Origin: UBA11663 sp041163465 | GTDB taxonomy: Bacteria > Bacteroidota > Bacteroidia > Flavobacteriales_D > Sanyastnellaceae | Reading direction: 5' to 3' | Length of the DNA: 64,000 bases | Assembly (NCBI GenBank): GCA_041163465.1 | Contig: JBEARC010000091.1 | Span: forward strand, 62,001-126,000 | Shown here: piece by piece, positions 24,577 to 32,941 of the stretch | Layout: each line of letters starts with the position of its first letter | Position numbering within the stretch: the first letter of the stretch is position 1 | Notes under the pieces: generated by a model | What the model was told of the DNA's origin: nothing | Seen by the model: only the letters and a program-made list of their open reading frames with translations | Databases searched by the model: none | Made by a program: the position numbers and the translations under genes

Positions 24577-25173
24577 ATGGCTTTTGAGCTACCCCAACTT
24601 CCCTATGCCTATGACGCCTTGGAGCCGCACCTCGATGCACGCACCATGGAAATTCACCACAGCAAGCATCACGCGGGTTACACCAACAACCTGAACAACG
24701 CGGTGGCTGGCACCGAGATGGAAGGCAAAGACATCGAGACATTGCTTCGTGACCACAGCGACAACGCTGGCGTGCGCAACAACGGCGGCGGTTTTTGGAA
24801 CCACACGCTGTTTTGGAACAGCATGTCACCCAATGGTGGCGGACAGCCAAGCGGAGCCTTGGGCGAGGCCATCGATCGAGATTTTGGAGGCTTCGATGCG
24901 TTCAAAGAGGAGTTTAGCAAGGCTGCGGCCACACGATTTGGTTCAGGGTGGGCATGGTTGTGCGTGCGCGACGGCAAGTTGGAGGTATGCAGCAGCGCCA
25001 ACCAAGACAACCCCCTGATGCCCGGCGTGGGATGTGGTGGTCGCCCCATCTTGGGATTGGACGTGTGGGAACACGCCTACTACCTCCATTACCAGAACCG
25101 TCGTCCAGATTACATCCAAGCGTTTTTCAACGTGGTGGATTGGAATGCCGTGGGCGCGCGCTTCAACGGTTGA
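24577..25173 (+). CDS. Fe/Mn superoxide dismutase
   Basis: Dismutates superoxide to oxygen and hydrogen peroxide in the cytoplasm. The 198 residues show the metal ligands in order: MEIHHSKHHAGY, NHTLFWN, and DVWEHAYYLHYQN with the Asp and last His. Iron versus manganese use cannot be assigned reliably by reading. It starts 3 bases after the S41 protease gene and is followed closely by ispD, so the run 22467-25887 may be one transcript. Confidence 0.96.
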   Translation: MAFELPQLPYAYDALEPHLDARTMEIHHSKHHAGYTNNLNNAVAGTEMEGKDIETLLRDHSDNAGVRNNGGGFWNHTLFWNSMSPNGGGQPSGALGEAIDRDFGGFDAFKEEFSKAAATRFGSGWAWLCVRDGKLEVCSSANQDNPLMPGVGCGGRPILGLDVWEHAYYLHYQNRRPDYIQAFFNVVDWNAVGARFNG

Positions 25174-25188
25174 TTCATTCATCACTGC

Positions 25189-25887
25189 ATGAATCAGCAC
25201 GTTGTCATGGTTGCCGGGGGAACAGGCACCCGGATGCGCCAGACAACGGCCAAACAGTTTCTCAATGTCGAGGGTCTGCCACTGATGTGGTGGACCCTTC
25301 GTCGTTTCAGGGAAGCCTTGCCGACGGCCGAGGTGACCTTGGTGCTGCACGAGAGCTTGTTTGCGTCCTTTGACGCCTTGGAACAAACGCATGGTGAGGC
25401 CGGTGTCCACCGCGTTGTGCCAGGGGGCGCAGAGCGCTTCCATTCGGTGGCAGCAGGACTTGCGACCCTCCCCGATCAGGGTGTCGTTGGCATTCACGAT
25501 GCCGTCCGTCCCTTCCCGTCTGTAGACACCATCCGACGTTGTTTTGGCCTCGCCGCGGAACGTGGAAGCGCCATTCCTGTGGTCCCTGTCAAGGACAGCA
25601 TACGACAGGTGTACGAAGCCAGAAGTGAAGCGGTTCCGCGTGACCAACTTCGTGCAGTCCAAACACCTCAATGCTTTGACATCGGCATGCTCAAACGTGC
25701 CTTCCAGACCGAGTACCACCCGTCGTTTACCGACGACGCGAGTGTCTTCGAACACGCTGGACACCAGGTGCATCTGTGTGAAGGCGACCCTTGGAATGTG
25801 AAGGTGACGACACCCGAAGACTTGCTGATCGCTGCCGCGTTTGTCCGTGCTTCCTTGCCTCCGGAGGAGGGCTCAAGCACCCTCTGA
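25189..25887 (+). CDS. ispD: 2-C-methyl-D-erythritol 4-phosphate cytidylyltransferase
   Basis: MEP-pathway enzyme forming CDP-methylerythritol for isoprenoid precursors. The 232 residues carry the nucleotide-binding MVAGGTGTRMRQTTAKQFL, VVPGGAERFHSVAAGL, the IspD signature IHDAVRPFPS, VPVKDSIR and the C-terminal GDPWNVKVTTPEDLLIA. It begins 15 bases after the superoxide dismutase gene. Confidence 0.94.
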   Translation: MNQHVVMVAGGTGTRMRQTTAKQFLNVEGLPLMWWTLRRFREALPTAEVTLVLHESLFASFDALEQTHGEAGVHRVVPGGAERFHSVAAGLATLPDQGVVGIHDAVRPFPSVDTIRRCFGLAAERGSAIPVVPVKDSIRQVYEARSEAVPRDQLRAVQTPQCFDIGMLKRAFQTEYHPSFTDDASVFEHAGHQVHLCEGDPWNVKVTTPEDLLIAAAFVRASLPPEEGSSTL

Positions 25888-25895
25888 CGAGCCCA

Positions 25896-26870
25896 TCAAC
25901 CTTGCTGCATCGAGCCTCCCGGGCTGGTCGAGGAATCCAAGGTGACGCGATAGTCGAGAAGGTTGGAACGACGGGTGGAACCCAGGTGTCTCATGACTCC
26001 CAACAGCACGCCGATTCCCACCACAGCCCAAAGCCAGTCAAACCACGCCCAGGTGCTCAGTGGCTGGGGTTCCAACCCTTTGGCCAGCCAATCCGGTCCC
26101 ATCACCCATGCCGTCACGACCACCCCTGCGTTGTTGATGAAATGTCCTAGAATTGCCGGCCAGATGCTTCCGCTGTAGACCACCAAATACCCAAACAAGG
26201 CTCCCAAAATCATGCGGGGTAGGAATCCAAAGAACTGCATGTGGATGGCACTGAAGACGGCGGCGGTCAGCCAAATCCCCCAATGAACTCGCCCCGTTGC
26301 GCGGACCATCACGGGCTGCAACGCCCCGCGGAACAACCATTCTTCGCAAAGCGCCGGAAGCAAGGCCACGGAAAACAGCACAGCCACGCCTTCGATGGGG
26401 CTTGAACATGTCAAAATGCGTTGGGTCAGTTCAGCGGCCTGGGCTTCGAGGCTTCCTGCCCATGCATGAAGGCTTGAGCCAGGGAGCAAGGCCCATTCGT
26501 TGATTCTGTAGGTCAAATCGAGCAGAGGACTCGCGCACACAGCCAACAAAACAGCCCAGAGCCACATGGCGCGGTTGGGCCACGTCATGAAAAATCCACC
26601 CAAGTGGGACCGCCCGACCAAAGCGGCAAAAAGCCATGCCCCGGCCAAAAAACCGACGAGCTGGTTGGCATTGTTCAGCACCAGGATGTTCGTGCGGTCC
26701 ATCAAGACCTCGGGACTTGCCAAGGCCATCATCCCCGCGACATCTCCTCCCGTGACCCACAGCACGCCGACCATGGCTGCGACGGCAAGCATGGACAGGG
26801 TGATGCATGCGAGCATCACCATTTGCATGGCAGGATGCATCGTTTGGAAGGCGTGGCGGATGAAACTCAT
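25896..26870 (-). CDS. CPBP-family intramembrane metalloprotease
   Basis: Multi-pass protein of the CAAX protease / bacteriocin-processing (CPBP, ABI) family, 324 residues with about eight hydrophobic segments. Motif 1 is LCEEWLFRGALQPV (EExxxR), motif 2 VFSAIHMQFFGFLPR with its His, and motif 3 ILGHFINNAGV. The substrate is unknown; in bacteria these proteins process peptides, give immunity, or have unknown roles. The ATG at 26870 (MSFIRHAFQTM) fits; extension to 26921 would run into the divergent dus promoter. It is convergent with ispD, with an 8-base gap. Confidence 0.87.
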   Translation of the reverse strand: MSFIRHAFQTMHPAMQMVMLACITLSMLAVAAMVGVLWVTGGDVAGMMALASPEVLMDRTNILVLNNANQLVGFLAGAWLFAALVGRSHLGGFFMTWPNRAMWLWAVLLAVCASPLLDLTYRINEWALLPGSSLHAWAGSLEAQAAELTQRILTCSSPIEGVAVLFSVALLPALCEEWLFRGALQPVMVRATGRVHWGIWLTAAVFSAIHMQFFGFLPRMILGALFGYLVVYSGSIWPAILGHFINNAGVVVTAWVMGPDWLAKGLEPQPLSTWAWFDWLWAVVGIGVLLGVMRHLGSTRRSNLLDYRVTLDSSTSPGGSMQQG

Positions 26871-26889
26871 GGCAGGGGCTTGTCTGCCG

Positions 26890-26908
26890 TAAATTTGCGG
26901 CAACTTCG
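26890..26908 (+). promoter_or_regulatory. promoter boxes for the dihydrouridine synthase gene
   Basis: TAAATTTG (26890-26897) lies 17 bases before the GTG start at 26915, and CAACTTCG (26901-26908) 6 bases before it. The second keeps the leaderless spacing seen elsewhere in the window but lacks the first T of the consensus. Confidence 0.45.
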
Positions 26909-26914
26909 ACGAAC

Positions 26915-27907
26915 GTGGCACAGATTGGTTCCATTGACTTGGGAGACTTCCCGCTTTTGCTTGCGCCCATGGAGGATGTGAGCGATCCTCCTTTTCGCGC
27001 CTTGTGCAAGGAATACGGTGCTGACATGATGTACACCGAGTTCATCTCGTCTGAAGGACTCATTCGGGATGCGGCCAAAAGTGTAGCCAAGCTTGACATT
27101 TTTGAATACGAGCGGCCCATTGGGATCCAGATTTTTGGTGCGGAAATTGAATCCATGAGAGAGGCTGCGGCCATTGCTGAGCAGGCGGGCCCTGACCTCG
27201 TGGACATCAACTATGGTTGCCCCGTGAAGAAGGTGGCTTGCCGTGGTGCAGGGGCGGGAATTCTCCAGGACATTCCCAAAATGGTGGCCATGACCAAGGA
27301 AATTGTGGACACTTGTTCCTTGCCGGTGACCGTCAAGACGCGTTTGGGATGGGATGAGAGCAGCAAGCACATTGTCGAAGTGGCCGAGAGGCTTCAAGAT
27401 GTGGGCATTCAAGCCATCAGCATCCATGGCCGAACCCGGGCCCAGATGTACAAGGGGGAGGCGGATTGGTCACTCATTGCTGCGGTGAAGGACAACCCAC
27501 GCATGACCATCCCTGTGTTTGGAAATGGCGACATTGACAGTCCTGAAAAGGCTTTGCGCTACCGCAACACCTATGGGGTGGATGGCATCATGGTCGGCCG
27601 GGCCGCCATCGGCTCACCTTGGTTTTTCCAGCAAGTCAAGAAGTATTTCGCCACGGGTGATGCGGGGCCCCTGCCGGACATGAATGAGCGGGTTCGTGCA
27701 GTACGCATCCACCTTCGCAGGAGCATCGAATGGAAGGGAGATCGCCTCGGGGTGGTGGAGATGCGACGTCACTACGCCAACTATTTCAGAGGATTGCCCC
27801 ATTTCAAGGAGCATCGTTTGGCCTTGGTGACACTCGATGATGCAGAAGCCATCGAGGCCAAACTCACGGACATCGCCGAATGTTTCGCGGATTATGCGTT
27901 TGATTGA
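26915..27907 (+). CDS. dusB: tRNA-dihydrouridine synthase
   Basis: FMN-dependent reductase that converts uridine to dihydrouridine in tRNA D-loops. The 330-residue TIM barrel starts from a GTG (MAQIGSIDLGDFPLLLAPMEDVSD). It shows the FMN-site APMEDVSDPPFR, the catalytic cysteine in INYGCPVKKVACRGAGAG, VKTRLGWD, ISIHGRTRAQMYKG and GNGDIDSPEKA. The best subfamily fit is DusB, the common bacterial form. It overlaps the convergent LolE-like gene by 16 bases. Confidence 0.93.
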   Translation: MAQIGSIDLGDFPLLLAPMEDVSDPPFRALCKEYGADMMYTEFISSEGLIRDAAKSVAKLDIFEYERPIGIQIFGAEIESMREAAAIAEQAGPDLVDINYGCPVKKVACRGAGAGILQDIPKMVAMTKEIVDTCSLPVTVKTRLGWDESSKHIVEVAERLQDVGIQAISIHGRTRAQMYKGEADWSLIAAVKDNPRMTIPVFGNGDIDSPEKALRYRNTYGVDGIMVGRAAIGSPWFFQQVKKYFATGDAGPLPDMNERVRAVRIHLRRSIEWKGDRLGVVEMRRHYANYFRGLPHFKEHRLALVTLDDAEAIEAKLTDIAECFADYAFD

Positions 27908-29139
27908 AGACCTCGCTGGGCGTGGCGTTTGATCAGATGCCTGACCATGCCGGCGGATCCGAGCCCTCCGATGACCACGACCACCAACAGCGTACCAGCC
28001 ACATCTGGCGCAGCAAGGCGCACGGGATAGGATGGAACCACGGATCCTTGCAATGTGAGCCACCCGTACTGAGCTTGGCCGAGGACGATCAAGGCGCCCG
28101 CAACAACCCCGACCAGGCCTCCCACCACGTTGATGGCCAATCCCTGCCATGCAAACGCGGCTTGAATCGCCGAGTCTGGCATGCCCATGGCTCGGAGCAC
28201 GTCGAGGTCGCGTTGTTTGTCCAAGAGCAGCATGGTCAGCGAAGCCATGATGTTGAAGGCGGCCACCACCAAAATGAAACTGAGAATGGCAAATGTGGCC
28301 CACTTCTCTCCTTGGTTGGTCTGTGTGATGAAGCGGTGCTTGTCGCTTCTCGTTTGGACCCACGCGTTGTCCGCTCCAGGAAGGGAAGACATGGCGAGTG
28401 CCTCGCGCACGGATTGGGCCACTTCCTCTTCCGTCCATCCGTGGGCTGCACGAACCTCCCACCGGCTCACCATGCCGTCACGGTCCAGCAATTCCTGGGC
28501 TTTGGACAGCGGCACGAGGGCATACCGGGTGTCCAAGTCAGCGTTGATGGAAAAGGTGCCGCATGCGGCAAGGGGAAGCGTCCGGAAGGCGCGTTCTCGG
28601 TGACGGGCGAGACGTTTTCCACGCATGGGAGCGGACATGGAAAGGATGGGGGGCGCGACGCTGTCTGCCCGGAGTGCAAGTTCGGATCTCACCCCCAAAC
28701 CCAAACACGCGCACGTCTGCGTCGAATCATCCACCCGGTAGGCACCCTCCACCACGGAGCGTTGGATGCCGGACACCTTTCGGTACGCTCCATCCACCCC
28801 CAGGAGCGTGGCCACTCGAACCGCTTCGTTGGCGCGTAGGACACACTCATCTTCCACCACAGCCGCCCATGCCTCCACCCCTGGGATTCCCTCCAACACG
28901 TCTCCGAGCTCTTCGGGAAGGACAGCTCCAGATTGTGGAAGAATGGCCACTTCTGCGTCGAGGGTACCAAAGAGGGTTTGGACCAAGTCTTCGATGCCAT
29001 TGAATGCCGACAAAATGGCAATCATGGCAGCTGCCACTGCGGCAATGACCACCACGGAGATGCTCGAAATGAGGTGAACGAGCGTGCCTGTCCGTCTCTT
29101 GACAAGGTAACGCAAGGCCAGACGAACAGGCAATTTCAT
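27892..29139 (-). CDS. LolC/LolE-type ABC transporter permease
   Basis: Inner-membrane permease of the FtsX/LolE family, which extracts lipoproteins from the inner membrane toward the outer membrane. The 415 residues have LALRYLVKRRTGTLVHLISSISVVVIAAVAAAMIAILSAFNGIEDL (conserved N-terminal helix followed by an amphipathic segment), a periplasmic domain (about 50-265), and three C-terminal helices with LLLDKQRDLDVLRAMGMPDSAIQ. It starts 10 bases after rbfA, an arrangement common in Bacteroidota. The matching ATPase is not in the window. Confidence 0.87.
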   Translation of the reverse strand: MKLPVRLALRYLVKRRTGTLVHLISSISVVVIAAVAAAMIAILSAFNGIEDLVQTLFGTLDAEVAILPQSGAVLPEELGDVLEGIPGVEAWAAVVEDECVLRANEAVRVATLLGVDGAYRKVSGIQRSVVEGAYRVDDSTQTCACLGLGVRSELALRADSVAPPILSMSAPMRGKRLARHRERAFRTLPLAACGTFSINADLDTRYALVPLSKAQELLDRDGMVSRWEVRAAHGWTEEEVAQSVREALAMSSLPGADNAWVQTRSDKHRFITQTNQGEKWATFAILSFILVVAAFNIMASLTMLLLDKQRDLDVLRAMGMPDSAIQAAFAWQGLAINVVGGLVGVVAGALIVLGQAQYGWLTLQGSVVPSYPVRLAAPDVAGTLLVVVVIGGLGSAGMVRHLIKRHAQRGLQSNA

Positions 29140-29149
29140 CGCGAGCGGA

Positions 29150-29488
29150 TCAGCTTCTGAGGGCCCGATCCACGGCGTCTACATGGTCGAGGCTGTCGTC
29201 GAGGTAGAAGTTCAATTCAGGCACACGGCGCAGTTGCTTGCCTACTTTGCCGCCGAGTGCTTTTCGTACACGCCAATTCTCGGCATCGACCGATTTCAAG
29301 GCGGCTTGCAAATCGTGAACCCCCATGAAGCTGAGGTACACCTTGGCCAAACCCAAATCCGGCCCGATCCTCACCTGAGTGACCGTGATGAACATCCCTG
29401 AAAACCATGTGTTGGACTCCCGCTGGAACAGGATGCTCAACTCGCGCTTCAGCAGTTCTGCCACGCGTTCTTGTCGAATCGTCGCCAT
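29150..29488 (-). CDS. rbfA: ribosome-binding factor A
   Basis: Assists 30S subunit maturation by binding 16S rRNA. The 112 residues follow the KH-type RbfA pattern: RQERVAELLKRELSILFQ, VTQVRIGPDLGLAKVYLSFMG, and a basic LGGKVGKQLRRVPELNFYLDDSLDH. A TACCTTCG box lies 4 bases before the ATG, so translation is probably leaderless. The LolE-like gene follows. Confidence 0.95.
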   Translation of the reverse strand: MATIRQERVAELLKRELSILFQRESNTWFSGMFITVTQVRIGPDLGLAKVYLSFMGVHDLQAALKSVDAENWRVRKALGGKVGKQLRRVPELNFYLDDSLDHVDAVDRALRS

Positions 29489-29492
29489 GCTT

Positions 29493-29500
29493 CGAAGGTA
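29493..29500 (-). promoter_or_regulatory. -7 box of the leaderless rbfA promoter
   Basis: TACCTTCG on the minus strand, then AAGC and the ATG at 29488. The remaining bases up to the hflX stop (29501-29564) show no other feature. Confidence 0.6.
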
Positions 29501-29564
29501 GGGCTTCTCGAGGCATCCGCCGAGGGTTCAACGCGAATCGCGTGCTTCGGTTCACAGACGAGCC

Positions 29565-30743
29565 TCAGTACAGAAAGTTGTTGTAAGGATAGCGCTTGAT
29601 GTGAAGGTCCTTCACCTTGGCGTAGAGCAGGGCCCGGAATTCTTCCAAGCCTTCCTTGGTCTTGGCTGACATGAAAAACACATCGTGTCCCAAGGCCTCA
29701 TGGCGCTCCCGCAATCCACGAATCAAATCCTCCCTGGAACGTTCTCCATCGGGGTCCTTCAGGGCATCGATTTTGTTGAACATCAGCAGCACGGGCTTGC
29801 TGTCACTTCCAATATCCGCAAGGGTTCGCTCCACCACGGCCATGTGGTCCTCACATTGAGGGTGGCTCACGTCGACGACATGAATCAACAGGTCGCTTTC
29901 GCGCGTCTCATCCAGGGTGCTTTTGAACGATTCGATCAGCTGGGTGGGCAGTTTGCGAATGAATCCTACAGTGTCGCTCAACAAGAACGGCAGGTTGTCA
30001 ATGACCACCTTTCGGACCGTGGTGTCCAACGTGGCAAACAGTTTGTTTTCTGCAAATACATCGCTCTTGGACAACAACGTCATCAGCGTGCTCTTCCCGA
30101 CGTTGGTGTACCCCACAAAGGCCACGCGGATCATCTCACCGCGATTCTTTCGTTGGGTGGCCATTTGTTTGTCGATGCCCTCGAGGTGCTTTCGAAGCAA
30201 GGCAATGCGGTCGCGAATCACGCGACGGTCGGTTTCAATCTCCTTTTCGCCGGGACCCTTCATGCCAATGCCCCCCTTTTGCTTTTGGAGGTGTGTCCAC
30301 ATGTTGGTCAAACGAGGAAGCAAGTACTGGTACTGCGCCAATTCGACCTGTGTCTTCGCATGGGCCGTGGCCGCACGTTGCGCAAAAATGTCCAAGATCA
30401 AGTGGGTCCGATCGAGGATTTTCCGCTCTGGAAGTTCTTTTTCGATGTTCCTCAATTGGATGGGGCTCAACTCATCGTCAAACACCACCATGTCAATGTC
30501 TTCCGCTTCGACGTATTCCTTGATTTCAAGCAGTTTCCCAGAGCCAATGAAGGTGCGGACGTCGGGCTTGTCCAAGGTTTGGATGAAGACATGCTTGGGC
30601 TCGGCCGAGGCAGTTTCGACCAAAAAAGCCAATTCGTCGAGGTACTCTTCGAGTTGTTCACGTCGCTGGTGCCGGGTGGCCAGGCCCACGAGAATACATG
30701 TTTCCTGCGGCTTGGCAGTGGAAAGGGGTGTTCGTTTGGCCAT
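29565..30743 (-). CDS. hflX: GTPase HflX
   Basis: Ribosome-associated GTPase that splits or rescues stalled 70S ribosomes under stress. The 392 residues contain the N-terminal HflX domain with VFIQTLDKPDVRTFIGSGK, VVFDDELSPIQLRNIE and RTHLILDIFAQRAATAHAKTQVELAQ, a linker GGIGMKGPGEKEIETDRR, and a GTPase domain with GYTNVGKST (G1), SDTVGFI (G3) and FNKID (G4). It begins 3 bases after the cytochrome c gene, third in a minus-strand operon. Confidence 0.96.
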   Translation of the reverse strand: MAKRTPLSTAKPQETCILVGLATRHQRREQLEEYLDELAFLVETASAEPKHVFIQTLDKPDVRTFIGSGKLLEIKEYVEAEDIDMVVFDDELSPIQLRNIEKELPERKILDRTHLILDIFAQRAATAHAKTQVELAQYQYLLPRLTNMWTHLQKQKGGIGMKGPGEKEIETDRRVIRDRIALLRKHLEGIDKQMATQRKNRGEMIRVAFVGYTNVGKSTLMTLLSKSDVFAENKLFATLDTTVRKVVIDNLPFLLSDTVGFIRKLPTQLIESFKSTLDETRESDLLIHVVDVSHPQCEDHMAVVERTLADIGSDSKPVLLMFNKIDALKDPDGERSREDLIRGLRERHEALGHDVFFMSAKTKEGLEEFRALLYAKVKDLHIKRYPYNNFLY

Positions 30744-30746
30744 GGC

Positions 30747-31076
30747 TCAAGGTCGAAACGTCTCGATGTAGGCCGCGATGCCTTGAATTGTGGCGGCGTC
30801 CAACATGTCCTTGTGGGGAGGCATGGTTCCTTTGCCGTAGGTGATGATGGCGATGCGCTCCTCCAAACCCATGGTGCTTTCACGAAGGTCTCCGGCCGAA
30901 AGGAGCACGGGTTCGCCTTGTTCTCCATGGCACATGGCGCACTTCATGATGTATTGGCGTTGGGCATCAGCCACTCCGCTACCCACGTGCTGCGATGTGC
31001 CGGTTTGCGGCCTTTCGCCGCAGGATGATCCCCACAGGGATGCCAACAGGAGCAACCCACCGAGACGGACATTCAT
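30747..31076 (-). CDS. c-type cytochrome, probable lipoprotein
   Basis: A 109-residue monohaem cytochrome c for periplasmic electron transfer. The N-terminus MNVRLGGLLLLASLWGSSCGERP looks like a lipoprotein signal with the cysteine at position 19, although the residues before it (GSS) are an imperfect lipobox. The haem motif is KCAMCHGEQG; the distal Met ligand is likely in YGKGTMPPHKDML. The frame extends upstream to 31160 into the preceding gene, but the signal sequence supports 31076. It sits between a small membrane protein and hflX. Confidence 0.85.
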   Translation of the reverse strand: MNVRLGGLLLLASLWGSSCGERPQTGTSQHVGSGVADAQRQYIMKCAMCHGEQGEPVLLSAGDLRESTMGLEERIAIITYGKGTMPPHKDMLDAATIQGIAAYIETFRP

Positions 31077-31087
31077 CACAACAGGGG

Positions 31088-31540
31088 TTAGAACCAACCG
31101 ATTTGCTCGAATCCGGGACGGAACGGCCAAGGAATACCCAACACAATGAGCAACAGGCATAGCCCAAAAAACGTCGCCTGCTTCTTGTGTTTGCCCGCGT
31201 CATCCGGAGCGCGTTTGCTCAGGCTGTGTCCCAAGGTTCCCAGCACGATGGCCACAACCATCAAGGACGCGTGCTCCACGGCGAAAAAGCGAGTGTACGC
31301 GTTGGACATGGTGCCTTCTTGGCCCAACATGCCAATCCACCCGCGCATCATGTAGAGCATGAGCCCCAACACCAATTGCAGGTGCAACGCAATCATGGTG
31401 AACAGCCCCAATTTGCGCTGACCCTCGGTAAACGGTGCTCGGCCGCGCGAGCCTTGAACAGACTTCACAACGACCATTACCAACAACACCAATGCAACCC
31501 AGCGCAGGGCGCTGTGCATGTGCAAGAATCCTGTAATCAT
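31088..31540 (-). CDS. small four-helix membrane protein of the Bacteroidota cytochrome-B-like group
   Basis: 150 residues with four hydrophobic helices: RWVALVLLVMVVVKSV, LGLFTMIALHLQLVLGLMLYMM, HASLMVVAIVLGTLGHSL and ATFFGLCLLLIVLGIPWPF. Histidines in the helices (HMHSALRW, IALHLQLVLG, VEHASL, LGHSL) could ligate haem, and relatives are often named cytochrome B in Bacteroidota genomes. I have no evidence of function beyond that. Adjacency to a cytochrome c gene 11 bases away fits a role in electron transfer. The start is supported by TAACTTCG 4 bases upstream. Confidence 0.7.
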   Translation of the reverse strand: MITGFLHMHSALRWVALVLLVMVVVKSVQGSRGRAPFTEGQRKLGLFTMIALHLQLVLGLMLYMMRGWIGMLGQEGTMSNAYTRFFAVEHASLMVVAIVLGTLGHSLSKRAPDDAGKHKKQATFFGLCLLLIVLGIPWPFRPGFEQIGWF

Positions 31541-31544
31541 GCAG

Positions 31545-31552
31545 CGAAGTTA
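31545..31552 (-). promoter_or_regulatory. -7 box sharing its TAA with the gdhA stop codon
   Basis: TAACTTCG on the minus strand, 4 bases before the ATG at 31540. Its first three bases (31552-31550) are the gdhA stop codon, so the promoter is built into the end of the upstream gene. Confidence 0.55.
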
Positions 31553-32905
31553 CACCACACCTTGGTCAAGCATCGAATCTGCGACCTTGACAAACCCGGC
31601 GATGTTCGCACCGCGCACGTAGTCGACCGTACCGTCGGGATTCGTGCCGTATTCCACACACTGACCGTGAATGTTTTTCATGATCCCGTGGAGCTTGGCG
31701 TCTACTTCCTCACGCGTCCAGTTGTATCGCAGTGAGTTTTGGGACATCTCCAATCCAGACGTGGCCACACCTCCCGCGTTGGAAGCCTTGCCAGGCGCAA
31801 ACAAAATGCCTGCTTTGTGGAAGGCTTCGATGGCTTCTGGTGTGCTGGGCATGTTGGCACCTTCGGCCACGCAAACGCAACCGTTCGCCAACAGCGCCGA
31901 GGCCTCGTCTCCGTTGAGTTCGTTTTGCGTCGCGCAGGGAAGCGCCACGTCCACGCTCACACCCCAAGGGCGCTTGCCTTCGAGGAACTCGGCTGAGCTG
32001 TACGCGGAAGCGTACTCCTTGATCCGACCACGCACGACGTTCTTGAGGTTCATGATGTAGGCCAACTTCTCAGCGGTGATGCCTTCTGCATCGTAGATGG
32101 TTCCCTGCGAGTCGGACATCGTCACCACTTTGGCACCCAGCTGGATGCATTTTTCAGCAGCGAACTGAGCCACGTTTCCTGAACCTGAGATGGCTACGAT
32201 CTTGCCTTTCATGCTGTCCCCTTTGTGGTTGAGCATTTCTTCGGCGAAGTACACGCAGCCGTAGCCCGTGGCTTCTGGACGGATGAGCGAACCACCCCAG
32301 TTGAGGCCCTTTCCGGTCAACACGCCCGTGAACTCGTTTCGAATGCGCTTGTACTGGCCAAACATGTAGCCAATCTCGCGGCCACCTACGCCGATGTCGC
32401 CAGCGGGCACGTCGGTGTTCGCGCCGATGTGGCGAGAGAGCTCAGTCATGAAGCTTTGGCAAAAGCGCATCACTTCGTTGTCGCTCTTTCCTTTGGGGTC
32501 AAAATCCGACCCTCCCTTGCCGCCGCCCATGGGCAGGGTGGTCAAGGAATTTTTGAAAATCTGTTCGAAGCCCAGGAACTTCAGGATGCTCAAGTTCACA
32601 GTGGGGTGGAAACGCAATCCGCCTTTGTAAGGCCCGATGGCGCTGTTAAACTCAATGCGGTAGCCTCGATTCACCTGCACATGGCCGGCGTCGTCGGTCC
32701 ACGGGACGCGGAACATGATGACGCGTTCTGGCTCGACGATTCGCTCCAAAACTTTGGCTTCCTTGTACCGGGGGTTGGCTTCCATGAAGGGAACGATGGC
32801 CTCAGCCACTTCCTCCACAGCTTGCAAAAATTCGGGTTCGTTGGGGTTGCTTGCAGCAACTCGGTCCATAAACGCCTTGATGGCGGCGTTGTGATCTGAA
32901 TTCAT
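31550..32905 (-). CDS. gdhA: NADP-specific glutamate dehydrogenase
   Basis: Reversibly aminates 2-oxoglutarate to glutamate, a main ammonium entry point. The 451 residues match the hexameric bacterial class: RVPWTDDAGHVQVNRGYRIEFNSAIGPYKGGLRFHPTVN, PMGGGKGGSDFDPKGKSD with the catalytic lysine region, DVPAGDIGVGGREIGYMFGQYKR, the dinucleotide site VAISGSGNVAQFAAEK and ALPCATQNELNG. A TACATTCG box (32939-32932) lies 26 bases upstream of the ATG. It is not close to gltBD genes here. Confidence 0.97.
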   Translation of the reverse strand: MNSDHNAAIKAFMDRVAASNPNEPEFLQAVEEVAEAIVPFMEANPRYKEAKVLERIVEPERVIMFRVPWTDDAGHVQVNRGYRIEFNSAIGPYKGGLRFHPTVNLSILKFLGFEQIFKNSLTTLPMGGGKGGSDFDPKGKSDNEVMRFCQSFMTELSRHIGANTDVPAGDIGVGGREIGYMFGQYKRIRNEFTGVLTGKGLNWGGSLIRPEATGYGCVYFAEEMLNHKGDSMKGKIVAISGSGNVAQFAAEKCIQLGAKVVTMSDSQGTIYDAEGITAEKLAYIMNLKNVVRGRIKEYASAYSSAEFLEGKRPWGVSVDVALPCATQNELNGDEASALLANGCVCVAEGANMPSTPEAIEAFHKAGILFAPGKASNAGGVATSGLEMSQNSLRYNWTREEVDAKLHGIMKNIHGQCVEYGTNPDGTVDYVRGANIAGFVKVADSMLDQGVV

Positions 32906-32941
32906 CGACGTATGTATTGACGTTCGAGGGACGAATGTACG

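Noticed and set aside
29685..31028. Plus-strand ORF of 447 codons
   Set aside because: Antisense to hflX and the cytochrome c gene, both of which have clear family motifs. No domain is visible in the plus-strand translation.
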